Source: Tardiphaga sp. (GTDB lineage: Bacteria; Pseudomonadota; Alphaproteobacteria; Rhizobiales; Xanthobacteraceae). From it: DNA of 5,057 nucleotides. Numbering within the stretch: position 1 is the first letter of the stretch; the number at the start of each line of letters is the position of its first letter. The stretch lies in the NCBI GenBank assembly GCA_028290765.1, contig JAQGJF010000940.1, forward strand, positions 1 to 5,057, in the 5' to 3' direction. A program made the position numbers and the translations under genes. Positions 1-5,057 of the stretch are shown here, piece after piece. Under the pieces are notes generated by a model. The model saw only the letters and a list, made by a program, of their open reading frames with translations. It did no database searches and had not been told where the DNA came from.

Positions 1-5
1 GCCTT

Positions 6-86
6 GTAGCCCGGATGAGCGCAGCGATATCCGGGGAGGCCTATCGATTTGCACGTCCCGGATATCGCTGCGCTCATCCGGGCTAC
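6..86. repeat. REPIN-like element: two inverted REP units
   Basis: Two perfect 30-bp inverted arms (6-35 and 57-86) flank a 21-bp spacer. Each arm begins at its outer end with GTAG (6-9 on plus; 86-83 on minus) and then holds its own small palindrome: CCCGGAT, 12 bases, ATCCGGG (10-35 and 57-82). An outer GTAG tetranucleotide followed by an imperfect hairpin is the known layout of REP units mobilised by RAYT (REP-associated tyrosine transposase) proteins. A head-to-head pair of such units is called a REPIN. The single-stranded form could fold into one long hairpin or two small ones. No RAYT gene is in the window, so membership of that class is inferred from structure. As RNA the long stem could halt or protect the 3' end of the minus-strand cluster, but no U-tract follows it. 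Confidence 0.85.
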
Positions 87-424
87 GAGCTGGCTAGTCG
101 CTTCGGCGGCAATCCGCTGCAGCCGCCGGCCTGTTCGGCGTCGAGTACCAGCAGGGCGCCGGCGGCGTAGAGATGCGCGACGAAATTCGCGTCGTCGGAG
201 CGGGCGATGGTCAGATATTGGTTCGACGCCAGGACGCGGCCGTTGGCCTTGACGACGGCCGCCAGCGCTTGCGCCGGCGGGCCGATCACCGCCATCGATT
301 TTCCGGGCGGCGACGCAAAGGTGAGGGCGACGACGAGCGCCAACCAGCCGGCAACGACCAGCGCAACCGCTCCGGCGATCCTGCGGAGCCGTCGCCATCC
401 CGTTGAACTGGCCTCAATAGTCAT
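83..424 (-). CDS. Small membrane-anchored protein of unknown function (113 aa)
   Basis: I do not recognise the family. The ATG at 424-422 overlaps the end of the preceding gene by 11 bp, which suggests translational coupling; only a weak GAG lies about 7 bases upstream. A longer reading frame starting at 529 would bury 35 low-complexity residues inside the neighbouring gene, so the shorter start is preferred. The protein has a basic N-terminus (WRRLRR, residues 10-15) and one hydrophobic helix at about 16-37. A roughly 75-residue domain follows, probably periplasmic, with the landmarks GRVLASNQYLTIARSDD (62-78) and a hydrophobic YAAGALLVLDAEQAGGC (86-102). The stop codon TAG (85-83) lies within the outer GTAG of the REPIN, so the natural C-terminus may have been changed when that element arrived. 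It is the last gene of the minus-strand cluster. Confidence 0.7.
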   Translation of the reverse strand: MTIEASSTGWRRLRRIAGAVALVVAGWLALVVALTFASPPGKSMAVIGPPAQALAAVVKANGRVLASNQYLTIARSDDANFVAHLYAAGALLVLDAEQAGGCSGLPPKRLASS

Positions 425-1514
425 AGAAATGCTCGATGGTCGCGCCGGCCGACTTGAGATCGCGGTTGATTTCGACGAGGCGGTCGATCCTGGCACGCAG
501 GCCGGCCCTGCGGAAGCCTGGTTTTGCATCGAGATCCAGCGAAAACAACTCCGGGGCGTCCTTCACCGCGAGCTTTGCCGCCTTCGGCGCGATCACGGTG
601 ATAAGGATTTCATGGTTGCCGGCGACCTCGGCGAGGCTGCGGCCCTGATCGAGCAGGTTCTGGACGATCTCGGTGAAATCCTTGTAACGTGGCGTCTGCA
701 CTAGCTGCCACTCCGGCGTCAGCGCCCGGACCGCTTTGATGCGCGGCTCCCGGGCAAGTGTCTCCGGCGGCAGTGTCGACACGACGAACATGATCTCGCG
801 CGGTTCGTCGTCGCTGCTGGCATCCAGCGCCTTCTGGATCAGCCACGCGTAGCCGATCTTGATGAAATATTCCGCGCCAAGCGCGAAGTCGCGTTCCCAG
901 CTGCGCACGCGGCTTGGAGTCGGCGCCGAAATCGCCATCAGCCCATCCAGCTTCTCCTTGAAGGGAAATTTGTACCACGGGATGGTGTAGAGAAATGCGG
1001 CGTAATCCTGCAGCACCGCGCGGGCGTAATCGTCCTGCGGTGTGCGTGCAGTCCCCCTGATCCATTCGGTGACGCGGCCGATGGTGTTCTCGTAAGCGCC
1101 CTTGATAGCGTATTCGGCGGAATAGCTGACGCCGATCACGTAGATCATCGACTTGACGTCGAACAGGGATTCACCGGTGTCCGGCACCGCGCGGTTGATG
1201 GTGCAGAAGCTGCGCCAGAAGCCGGCAATATGCGCCGGATAGTCGAAGCCGCTTTCGCTGCCGTGGTCGAGAAAGCGGCCGAAATCCTCGAACGAATAGA
1301 CGATGTACCATTCCGGGAAGGTGAACAGCGTGTTGGCCTGCTTGCGCAGGTAGCCGGTCTCGGTGATCGGCGGCAGTGCGATCGTGGACGACGCCGATGC
1401 CACGGCAGTGGGAGCGGGCCGGCAGTTGCCTTCGATATAGGCCATCGGCACCACGACGGCCAACACGACCACCGTGACGATGACGACAAGGATGCGCCGC
1501 AGACGTCTACGCAT
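414..1514 (-). CDS. Membrane-anchored conserved-looking protein of unknown function (366 aa)
   Basis: I cannot assign a family. The protein has a strongly basic start (RRRLRR), one membrane helix at about residues 8-26, a Pro/Ala/Ser-rich linker (about 32-50) and then a large soluble domain. This is an N-in signal-anchor arrangement that would place the domain in the periplasm. The domain is rich in aromatic residues: TFPEWYIVYSFEDFGRF (65-81), GFWRSFCTINR (98-108), YVIGVSYSAEYAIKGAYE (125-142) and TIPWYKFPFKEKL (177-189). The C-terminal part (about 240-366) reads as alternating strands and charged helices and ends EHFYDY. There is no lipobox before Cys31 and no catalytic motif that I know. 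The ATG overlaps the end of the upstream gene by 8 bp and its own ribosome-binding site is poor, pointing to coupled translation. The next gene overlaps its end by 11 bp. Coding is convincing; function is unknown. Confidence 0.85.
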   Translation of the reverse strand: MRRRLRRILVVIVTVVVLAVVVPMAYIEGNCRPAPTAVASASSTIALPPITETGYLRKQANTLFTFPEWYIVYSFEDFGRFLDHGSESGFDYPAHIAGFWRSFCTINRAVPDTGESLFDVKSMIYVIGVSYSAEYAIKGAYENTIGRVTEWIRGTARTPQDDYARAVLQDYAAFLYTIPWYKFPFKEKLDGLMAISAPTPSRVRSWERDFALGAEYFIKIGYAWLIQKALDASSDDEPREIMFVVSTLPPETLAREPRIKAVRALTPEWQLVQTPRYKDFTEIVQNLLDQGRSLAEVAGNHEILITVIAPKAAKLAVKDAPELFSLDLDAKPGFRRAGLRARIDRLVEINRDLKSAGATIEHFYDY

Positions 1515-1929
1515 GGGCGGCTTGCCGCGTACGCGGCGCCAGGGCGTAGCCGATCAGGATGGCCATGCCGCCGAGCCCGAGATGCGGCAGGTTGGCGAAG
1601 ATCCGTGTCGACAGCGGCAGGTTCAAGACGCCGTTGATCAGGATGCCGAAATCGAGGTAGCCGCTGCCGGTGACGAGGCCGAGCACGCCATCGGCGAAAT
1701 AAAATACGCCGAACAGCTGGAAGAACAATTCGGACGCCCGCCGCGAGGTCAGCGCGGCCGATACCGCCCATAGAGCGGAGACCAGATGCAATCCGTCGGC
1801 GTACCAGGTGCGCCGGAACAGCCCGAAGATCATGTCGTTCTGGTCGATGAAAGCGGGAATGTAACCGCTCAGGATGACGAACCCGAGCAGCACCGCATAG
1901 CCCCATGCGCACAGCCTGATGATATCCAT
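1507..1929 (-). CDS. Four-helix integral membrane protein, possibly DUF4383-like (140 aa)
   Basis: Four hydrophobic segments are visible at about residues 5-24, 44-61, 69-88 and 113-130, with short loops. Two similar His-Leu positions (GLHLVSALW near 47-54 and LPHLGLGGMAILIG near 115-127) sit at the starts of helices 2 and 4. That pattern, the size and the LFGVFYFADGVLGL stretch (72-85) recall small membrane proteins of the DUF4383 type, but I match by eye only and no function is known for them. The ATG at 1929-1927 has a well-placed ribosome-binding site (AGGA at 1940-1937, 7-base spacing). This is the best one in the cluster and fits an inner gene that must be translated independently of the interrupted hydrolase, which ends 23 bp upstream. 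Its TAG stop overlaps the next gene's ATG by 8 bp. Confidence 0.8.
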   Translation of the reverse strand: MDIIRLCAWGYAVLLGFVILSGYIPAFIDQNDMIFGLFRRTWYADGLHLVSALWAVSAALTSRRASELFFQLFGVFYFADGVLGLVTGSGYLDFGILINGVLNLPLSTRIFANLPHLGLGGMAILIGYALAPRTRQAAHA

Positions 1930-1952
1930 GATCGTTTCCTGCCTGACCGAGT

Positions 1953-2921
1953 TTAAAGCGTTCCGAGTATCTTGAGCAGCGCCGGGTTGAACATATCAGG
2001 ATCCTCGATCTGCGGAATATGCCCGAGCCCGGGCAATAATGTCAGCGTCGATTGCGGCAGCAGCGTCCCGAGATCGCGGGCCTGTTCAATCGGCGTGACC
2101 GTGTCCGCGTCTCCCCACAGCAGCGCTACCGGGAGCTTGATGTGCCGATAGGATGCACGGTCGGCACTCAGCGCGTTCTTCTCGGAGCCGAAAAAGCCGT
2201 GAAGCCAGTCGGCGAAATCGGGCGTGCTGTCGCGCAATATTCATGGCCTCTGCAGGACTTCGATATATTCCGGGAGCGCGCGTTCCTTCTTTGCGATCAT
2301 GGATTGGAGTAACGGCTTGGTGGCGAGCGGATTGGTGATCGTCAGCGATACCAGCAGCTCACGTATCCATTTCGGTCCGAGCAGCCACGAAGGGTCAGAT
2401 GGCGGCGACGTGAGCCCCAGAGCCGGATCGATCAGCACCAGTCCCCGCGCGCTGTCGGGATAGCGCATAACAAGCTCTGTCGCCGCGCCTGAACCGAAGG
2501 AATGACCAACGATGATTGCGGGAGCTGCCCGGAGGTCGTGCAGGACATCGTTGACCCGCTCAGCCTGGTCCTTCCGCGTATAGCCGCCTGGCCGGTCCGA
2601 AAAGCCGAATGGCGGCAGATCGAGCGCGATGACGCGGAATCCCGCCGCCGCCAGGGCATCAATGCTGCGTCGCCAAAATTCGCTCCACGCCACGCTGCCG
2701 TGAAACAGCACCACGGGAACGCCGTCGGTGGGCCCTTTTTGCTGCACGAACACGCCGCCGGAGCGCGTTGGTATCAAGCGGCCGGTCGACGGGGCCAGAT
2801 CGGCGCGGACACCATGCTCCCGCGCGGTGGCCGCCAGGCGAAATCCCATGACCACAAGGACGACCAGCAATCCGATGACGAGAAATGCTCTGATGGTCCA
2901 GCGCAGGATACGGGCGATCAC
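1953..2921 (-). pseudogene. Membrane-anchored alpha/beta hydrolase interrupted by an in-frame TGA
   Basis: The frame opens with GTG at 2921 and reads 226 codons to TGA at 2243-2241. The same frame then continues through ATA and TTG for another 95 codons to TAA at 1955-1953. Joined, it makes a 322-residue alpha/beta hydrolase. It has a membrane helix at about 10-27 and an oxyanion HG turn in VVLFHGSVAWSEFW (70-83). The nucleophile elbow is GHSFGSG with Ser141. The likely acid is Asp273 in LLWGDADTVTP and the catalytic His301 is in PGLGHIPQIEDP. Asp and His lie beyond the stop, so the 226-residue product should be inactive. Homology runs smoothly across the break with no frame change, so this is a point nonsense change or a sequencing error. 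The downstream part could start at TTG 2237, but alone it lacks the nucleophile. The substrate cannot be told; a Ser nucleophile suggests an esterase or lipase-type enzyme. It heads the minus-strand cluster. Confidence 0.85.
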
Positions 2922-2992
2922 GGAGCCTCGCGAAAGGAAATTGTTCGAACGCCGGGAGCAGGCGAATCAATCGAGTGTCGGCCTATCGCCGA

Positions 2993-3025
2993 ACTGTAGC
3001 AATGACGGCCGGTTTGCGCTGACAA
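2993..3025 (-). promoter_or_regulatory. Weak candidate promoter for the hydrolase-led cluster
   Basis: On the minus strand, TTGTCA (3025-3020) resembles a -35 box and TACAGT (2998-2993) resembles a -10 box, but the spacing is 21 bases, longer than normal. It lies between the terminator of the cytochrome gene and the GTG at 2921, where a promoter for the cluster would be expected. This is positional inference with poor motif support. Confidence 0.2.
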
Positions 3026-3032
3026 AACCCGG

Positions 3033-3067
3033 AAAAATGCTCAGCGCGCGGTTAACGGCGCGGGAGC
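3033..3067 (-). terminator. Candidate intrinsic terminator after the di-heme cytochrome gene
   Basis: On the minus strand, 5 bases past the TGA, the sequence forms an outer stem GCTC/GAGC (3067-3064 with 3042-3039) and an inner stem CGCGC/GCGCG. A small internal loop separates the stems and an 8-base loop containing GTTAAC closes the hairpin. The stem is followed at once by ATTTTT (3038-3033). A GC-rich hairpin plus a U-run in this position is a good rho-independent terminator. It would separate the cytochrome gene from the hydrolase-led cluster. Confidence 0.55.
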
Positions 3068-3071
3068 TTCC

Positions 3072-4463
3072 TCACTGCGACGGTTTGCCGGCCACGCGAA
3101 GCATCTGCTTGAGCGTGTCGTAGTGGGCGTCGTGGACGGCGGCATTGAACAACGACCATGGCTCCGCGGCCTTCAGCGCGGCCGGCACGTCGAAGGACGC
3201 GAGTTGGCTGAACGACAGATATTCCGCCATGGCCTCGTCAAGGCGGCCTTCCGTCACCGCCATGTCGATGCGGCGAAGGCTCAGCACCAGGTCCTTGACC
3301 GCCATGCGGGCCGTCCGACGTTCCTGCTGGCCGCCCGTGGCCGCGATATCCCTGATGTCGGGTATTCGCTCCGTCAGTTCGCGCAGTTCGGCGCCGATGC
3401 CGCTGACGGCCAGGGAGACGACCGCGCTGTCCCTGGCGGGGATGGCCAGTTCCATAACGCTGGCCATCTCGCGTACTTCCTTCATCCGGATGGCAACGCC
3501 ATCGCGTTCGTACGGGCGCTCGCCGTCGCCCACCGCGGTCAGATAGGCGACGAGATTTTGTGTGTCGTCGGGAGACAGGCCGAGATCGAACACGCGGTCG
3601 AAATGCGCCACGACCTGTTCGTAATTGTCGTACCTGCCGTCGCGAAAATACGGACCGTTGAAATTGGCGTTCAACAGCGTCGGTGTCTTCACCAGGCCGC
3701 CTGAGCCGACATTGTGCCGCAACTGATCGACGAAGGCGCCGGTGGGAACATGACAGGTGGCGCAGCTCAGATCGGGCTGGTGCGGAAACGGTTTGAAAAA
3801 CAGCGCCTCGCCGCGACGTTCGGCTTCGCTGGCCTGCGGTGCCAGCCGGCCGCCCGGCTCGAGCCTCGGGTTGGGGAGAAAGTCGATGTCGATGATATAG
3901 GCCACCAGCGCGTCGAGGATCACCGCGCCGGGTTCGGGGCCGGCGAATTCGTTGACGATGACGTTGTGGACGAAATCGCGCAGCGAAGAGAAGCGGCCAT
4001 CATGTCCATAGGGCGCCAGATAGCGCGCTCCGCGCAGGCTCGGAATCCTGACCGGGTCGAGCAGGCTGTTGAACGCCTTCGGATTAAAGACAAGGCTGGT
4101 GGTGTCGAAATTGCCGGGACGTGTCGACGTACCGGGAATGAAGAGCTTCGGGTTCGATGTGCCATTGACGTGGCAGGTGCCGCAGCTCATTTCGGCCCGC
4201 GCCGCGGTTCCGCCCATGATGGCCGGCGAATTGAAAGCCAGGTCGCCGAGATTGACCAGATAGGATTTGCGACCGCCGACAGCTTCGGTGTGAAACAATT
4301 CGCGGGGACGCGCCAGCGCTTCCTCGTCAAGTTCGGTGCCGATCGGCAACACCGTCTGGTCTCCGCTGAGCGGAAACGCGGCCACATGCCGCGACGCCAG
4401 AACGGAACTCCCGATGAGGACCAGGCCGAACGCCACCACGCAGGGATTGAACCAGTTCCGCAA
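3072..4463 (-). CDS. Exported di-heme cytochrome c, cytochrome c peroxidase/MauG-like, with C-terminal extension (463 aa)
   Basis: A signal peptide (hydrophobic core about 9-23, likely cut near HVAA at 26-29) sends the protein to the periplasm. There are two covalent heme sites: CGTCH at 94-98 and CATCH at 234-238. Each is followed by a repeat-like motif, PSLRGARYLAPYGHDGRF (141-158) and TPTLLNANFNGPYFRDGRY (260-278), typical of the di-heme peroxidase superfamily. Members reduce hydrogen peroxide or oxidise a partner using electrons from small c-type cytochromes; the actual substrate cannot be told here. Typical members have about 320-380 residues. This one has an extra, mostly helical and charged tail from about 322 to 463. 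The start is TTG at 4463: the frame stays open upstream, but only a CTG with no ribosome-binding site is available there, while GGGGA lies 6 bases before the TTG. It is divergent from the phosphoesterase gene and followed by a terminator. Confidence 0.88.
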   Translation of the reverse strand: MRNWFNPCVVAFGLVLIGSSVLASRHVAAFPLSGDQTVLPIGTELDEEALARPRELFHTEAVGGRKSYLVNLGDLAFNSPAIMGGTAARAEMSCGTCHVNGTSNPKLFIPGTSTRPGNFDTTSLVFNPKAFNSLLDPVRIPSLRGARYLAPYGHDGRFSSLRDFVHNVIVNEFAGPEPGAVILDALVAYIIDIDFLPNPRLEPGGRLAPQASEAERRGEALFFKPFPHQPDLSCATCHVPTGAFVDQLRHNVGSGGLVKTPTLLNANFNGPYFRDGRYDNYEQVVAHFDRVFDLGLSPDDTQNLVAYLTAVGDGERPYERDGVAIRMKEVREMASVMELAIPARDSAVVSLAVSGIGAELRELTERIPDIRDIAATGGQQERRTARMAVKDLVLSLRRIDMAVTEGRLDEAMAEYLSFSQLASFDVPAALKAAEPWSLFNAAVHDAHYDTLKQMLRVAGKPSQ

Positions 4464-4499
4464 CGCTATCCCCGAAAAGGCCCATTTCAGCGGGTCAGA

Positions 4500-4508
4500 A
4501 ATAAAGCA
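4500..4508 (-). promoter_or_regulatory. Candidate extended -10 promoter of the di-heme cytochrome gene
   Basis: The minus strand reads TGCTTTATT (4508-4500), an extended -10 with four of six matches to TATAAT plus the upstream TG. It would start transcription near 4493 and give a leader of about 30 bases before the TTG at 4463. No good -35 box exists at the right spacing, which would fit an activator-dependent promoter; the dyad at 4511-4535 covers that position. Confidence 0.35.
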
Positions 4509-4510
4509 TG

Positions 4511-4535
4511 TTTGTCGTCAGTTTGATGACGCAAA
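4511..4535. promoter_or_regulatory. Imperfect dyad over the -35 position of the cytochrome promoter
   Basis: TTTG-T-CGTCA (4511-4520) faces TGACG-CAAA (4527-4535) across 6 bases: arms of 5 + 4 bp with one unpaired T. Its placement just upstream of the candidate -10 suggests an operator or activator site. Read on the minus strand it can also be seen as two weak 7-base repeats (GCGTCAT, CAAA, CTGACGA), a poor Pho-box-like match of 9 of 14. Confidence 0.3.
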
Positions 4536-4632
4536 GCTGCGCGCGGTTCGCCGGCCACGCCGAGCTGTCGTTGCGGATTGATTCTAAAAAGATTTTTCGT
4601 CGAGGCGATCGTCGTGCGCCGAGTTTTTTTGA

Positions 4633-4672
4633 CTGTGATCGCGTCGTCATACAACGGAAAACGTTTTGTCAC
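4633..4672 (+). promoter_or_regulatory. Possible Pho box (PhoB-type direct repeats)
   Basis: CTGTGAT (4633-4639), spacer CGCG, then TCGTCAT (4644-4650) match the 7-4-7 PhoB layout CTGTCAT-N4-CTGTCAT at 11 of 14 positions. A third unit, TTGTCAC (4666-4672), lies exactly two 11-bp steps further on; the unit between (4655-4661) is degenerate. It is upstream of a phosphoesterase gene, which would make phosphate control sensible. Against it, the site is about 190 bp from the ATG and no good -10 sits the usual 10 bases downstream. Confidence 0.3.
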
Positions 4673-4773
4673 ACGCCGCTGCATCACGTCGCGGATGGAT
4701 CGCATGCGCGCGGGGGCGCGTTCGGCGCGATAAATTTTTAAAAACCGGAATGGCGCGATCCAAAATTTCGGTT

Positions 4774-4795
4774 TGTCGAGAAACAGTCATCGACA
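4774..4795. promoter_or_regulatory. Small dyad upstream of the phosphoesterase gene
   Basis: TGTCGA (4774-4779) and TCGACA (4790-4795) form perfect 6-bp inverted arms separated by 10 bases, one helical turn apart in phase. The site lies 67 bp before the ATG at 4863, where an operator would be expected. Six-base arms can arise by chance, so this is tentative. Confidence 0.25.
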
Positions 4796-4848
4796 CGAAA
4801 TGAATGCCGCTTAGCTTTCGCTCTCCATCGTGTTTCCTGCAGGCATTT

Positions 4849-4854
4849 GAGGAG
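4849..4854 (+). promoter_or_regulatory. Ribosome-binding site of the phosphoesterase gene
   Basis: GAGGAG lies 8 bases before the ATG at 4863. It is a near-ideal Shine-Dalgarno sequence and fixes the start of a gene whose frame runs off the window. Confidence 0.8.
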
Positions 4855-4862
4855 ATTTTATC

Positions 4863-5057
4863 ATGAGGCTTTGGGGAGCCCTTCCGATTTTAGCGACCGT
4901 TGCCGGCGTTGCCATCGCATCGTCACCCGTCAACGCGGAGAGTCTGGCCGAGCGGCTGTTCGCCGAAATCAGGCACGACATCAACGATGAGTTCAGGTTC
5001 CACCATGACGACGGCGATCGTCTCAAGGACTACAAGCACATCGTCGTGATCTACCAG
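4863..5057 (+). CDS. Exported phosphoesterase, phospholipase C/acid phosphatase AcpA family (N-terminal part)
   Basis: Only the first 65 codons are present; the frame is open at the window edge. ATG at 4863 has a strong ribosome-binding site. Residues 1-25 form a signal peptide: short basic start, hydrophobic core about 7-20, cleavage expected after SPVNA. Mature sequence follows with ESLAERLFAEIRHD, a His/Asp-rich stretch (HHDDGDR, 47-53) and then KHIVVIYQ (58-65). The last segment is the hallmark opening strand of the phosphoesterase family (phospholipase C, AcpA-type acid phosphatases). In that family it is normally followed by a Glu-Asn-x-Ser-Phe-Asp metal and catalytic motif, which would lie just beyond the window. 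Such enzymes hydrolyse phosphomonoesters or phospholipids in the periplasm or outside the cell. The family call rests on this short segment and should be confirmed with the next 20 codons. Confidence 0.72.
   Translation, partial: MRLWGALPILATVAGVAIASSPVNAESLAERLFAEIRHDINDEFRFHHDDGDRLKDYKHIVVIYQ

Larger units (their letters stand above)
4464..4862. other. Divergent intergenic region between cytochrome and phosphoesterase genes
   Basis: This 399-bp stretch has no convincing gene. It is locally AT-rich near 4582-4602, 4622-4630 and 4730-4745, against a GC-rich background. It holds the separately listed promoter, dyads and possible Pho box. Short open frames within it have no ribosome-binding site and no protein-like composition. 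Confidence 0.7.

Noticed and set aside
207..704. Plus-strand open frame of 165 codons
   Set aside because: It is antisense to two overlapping minus-strand genes and has no ribosome-binding site or recognisable motif.
1145..1912. Minus-strand open frame of 255 codons overlapping two other genes
   Set aside because: It is out of frame with the well-supported membrane-protein genes it covers and is extremely Arg/Ser-rich, as expected of a wrong frame.
2241..2243. Selenocysteine or programmed read-through at the hydrolase TGA
   Set aside because: Alpha/beta hydrolases do not use selenocysteine at this position, no strong SECIS-like hairpin is apparent right after the TGA, and the following base context is not a known read-through signal.
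2235..2245. Frameshift explanation for the split hydrolase
   Set aside because: The two parts are in the same frame (684 bases from the GTG at 2921 to the TTG at 2237), so the break is a stop codon, not an insertion or deletion.
3081..3102. Near-repeat of the sequence around 4545-4564 (shared GCCGGCCACGC)
   Set aside because: Only about 17-20 bases of GC-rich similarity, one copy inside a coding region; most likely chance.
3123..3704. Plus-strand open frame of 193 codons
   Set aside because: Shadow of the cytochrome gene, with His/Arg/Gly-rich random-looking composition.
3714..4526. Plus-strand open frame of 270 codons
   Set aside because: It lies antisense to the di-heme cytochrome gene, whose CXXCH motifs and signal peptide show the minus strand is the coding one. 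Its Arg/Gly-rich composition is typical of an antisense shadow in GC-rich DNA.
4708..4740. GC-rich CGCG stem followed by ATAAATTTTT, resembling a plus-strand terminator
   Set aside because: The stem is only 4 bp and there is no plus-strand gene upstream of it in the window to terminate.
4487..4741. Short open frames on both strands in the divergent intergenic region
   Set aside because: No ribosome-binding site, no motif, and they overlap each other and the regulatory elements.

Overview
The window looks like chromosomal DNA of a GC-rich alphaproteobacterium, most likely from the Bradyrhizobium/Rhodopseudomonas group. This rests on overall base composition, GTG/TTG starts, the protein flavour and a GTAG-type palindromic repeat at the left edge. 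It is an inference from sequence style, not from a marker gene.

The left three fifths (83-2921) is a tightly packed minus-strand cluster, read right to left. It starts with a membrane-anchored alpha/beta hydrolase (1953-2921) interrupted by one in-frame TGA. Next come a small four-helix membrane protein (1507-1929), a 366-residue membrane-anchored protein of unknown function (414-1514) and a 113-residue membrane-anchored protein of unknown function (83-424). The last three genes overlap by 8 and 11 bp, so they are probably co-transcribed and translationally coupled. The cluster ends inside a REPIN-like pair of inverted REP units (6-86). The outer GTAG of the right-hand unit supplies the stop codon of the last gene.

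A 150-bp gap (2922-3071) follows. It holds a good candidate intrinsic terminator for the gene to its right and, at best, a weak promoter for the cluster.

The right part is a divergent pair. On the minus strand, 3072-4463 encodes an exported di-heme cytochrome c of the cytochrome c peroxidase/MauG type, with two CXXCH sites and an unusual C-terminal extension of about 140 residues. On the plus strand, a gene starts at 4863 and runs off the window. Its signal peptide and the sequence KHIVVIYQ fit the start of an exported phosphoesterase of the phospholipase C/AcpA acid phosphatase family. The 399-bp region between them carries a possible three-unit Pho box, two small dyads and a plausible promoter for the cytochrome. 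This suggests, without proving, phosphate-linked control.

I see no tRNA, rRNA, CRISPR array, transposase or integrase. The most likely undescribed item is the overlapping membrane-protein cluster, whose 366- and 113-residue members I cannot assign to a known family.
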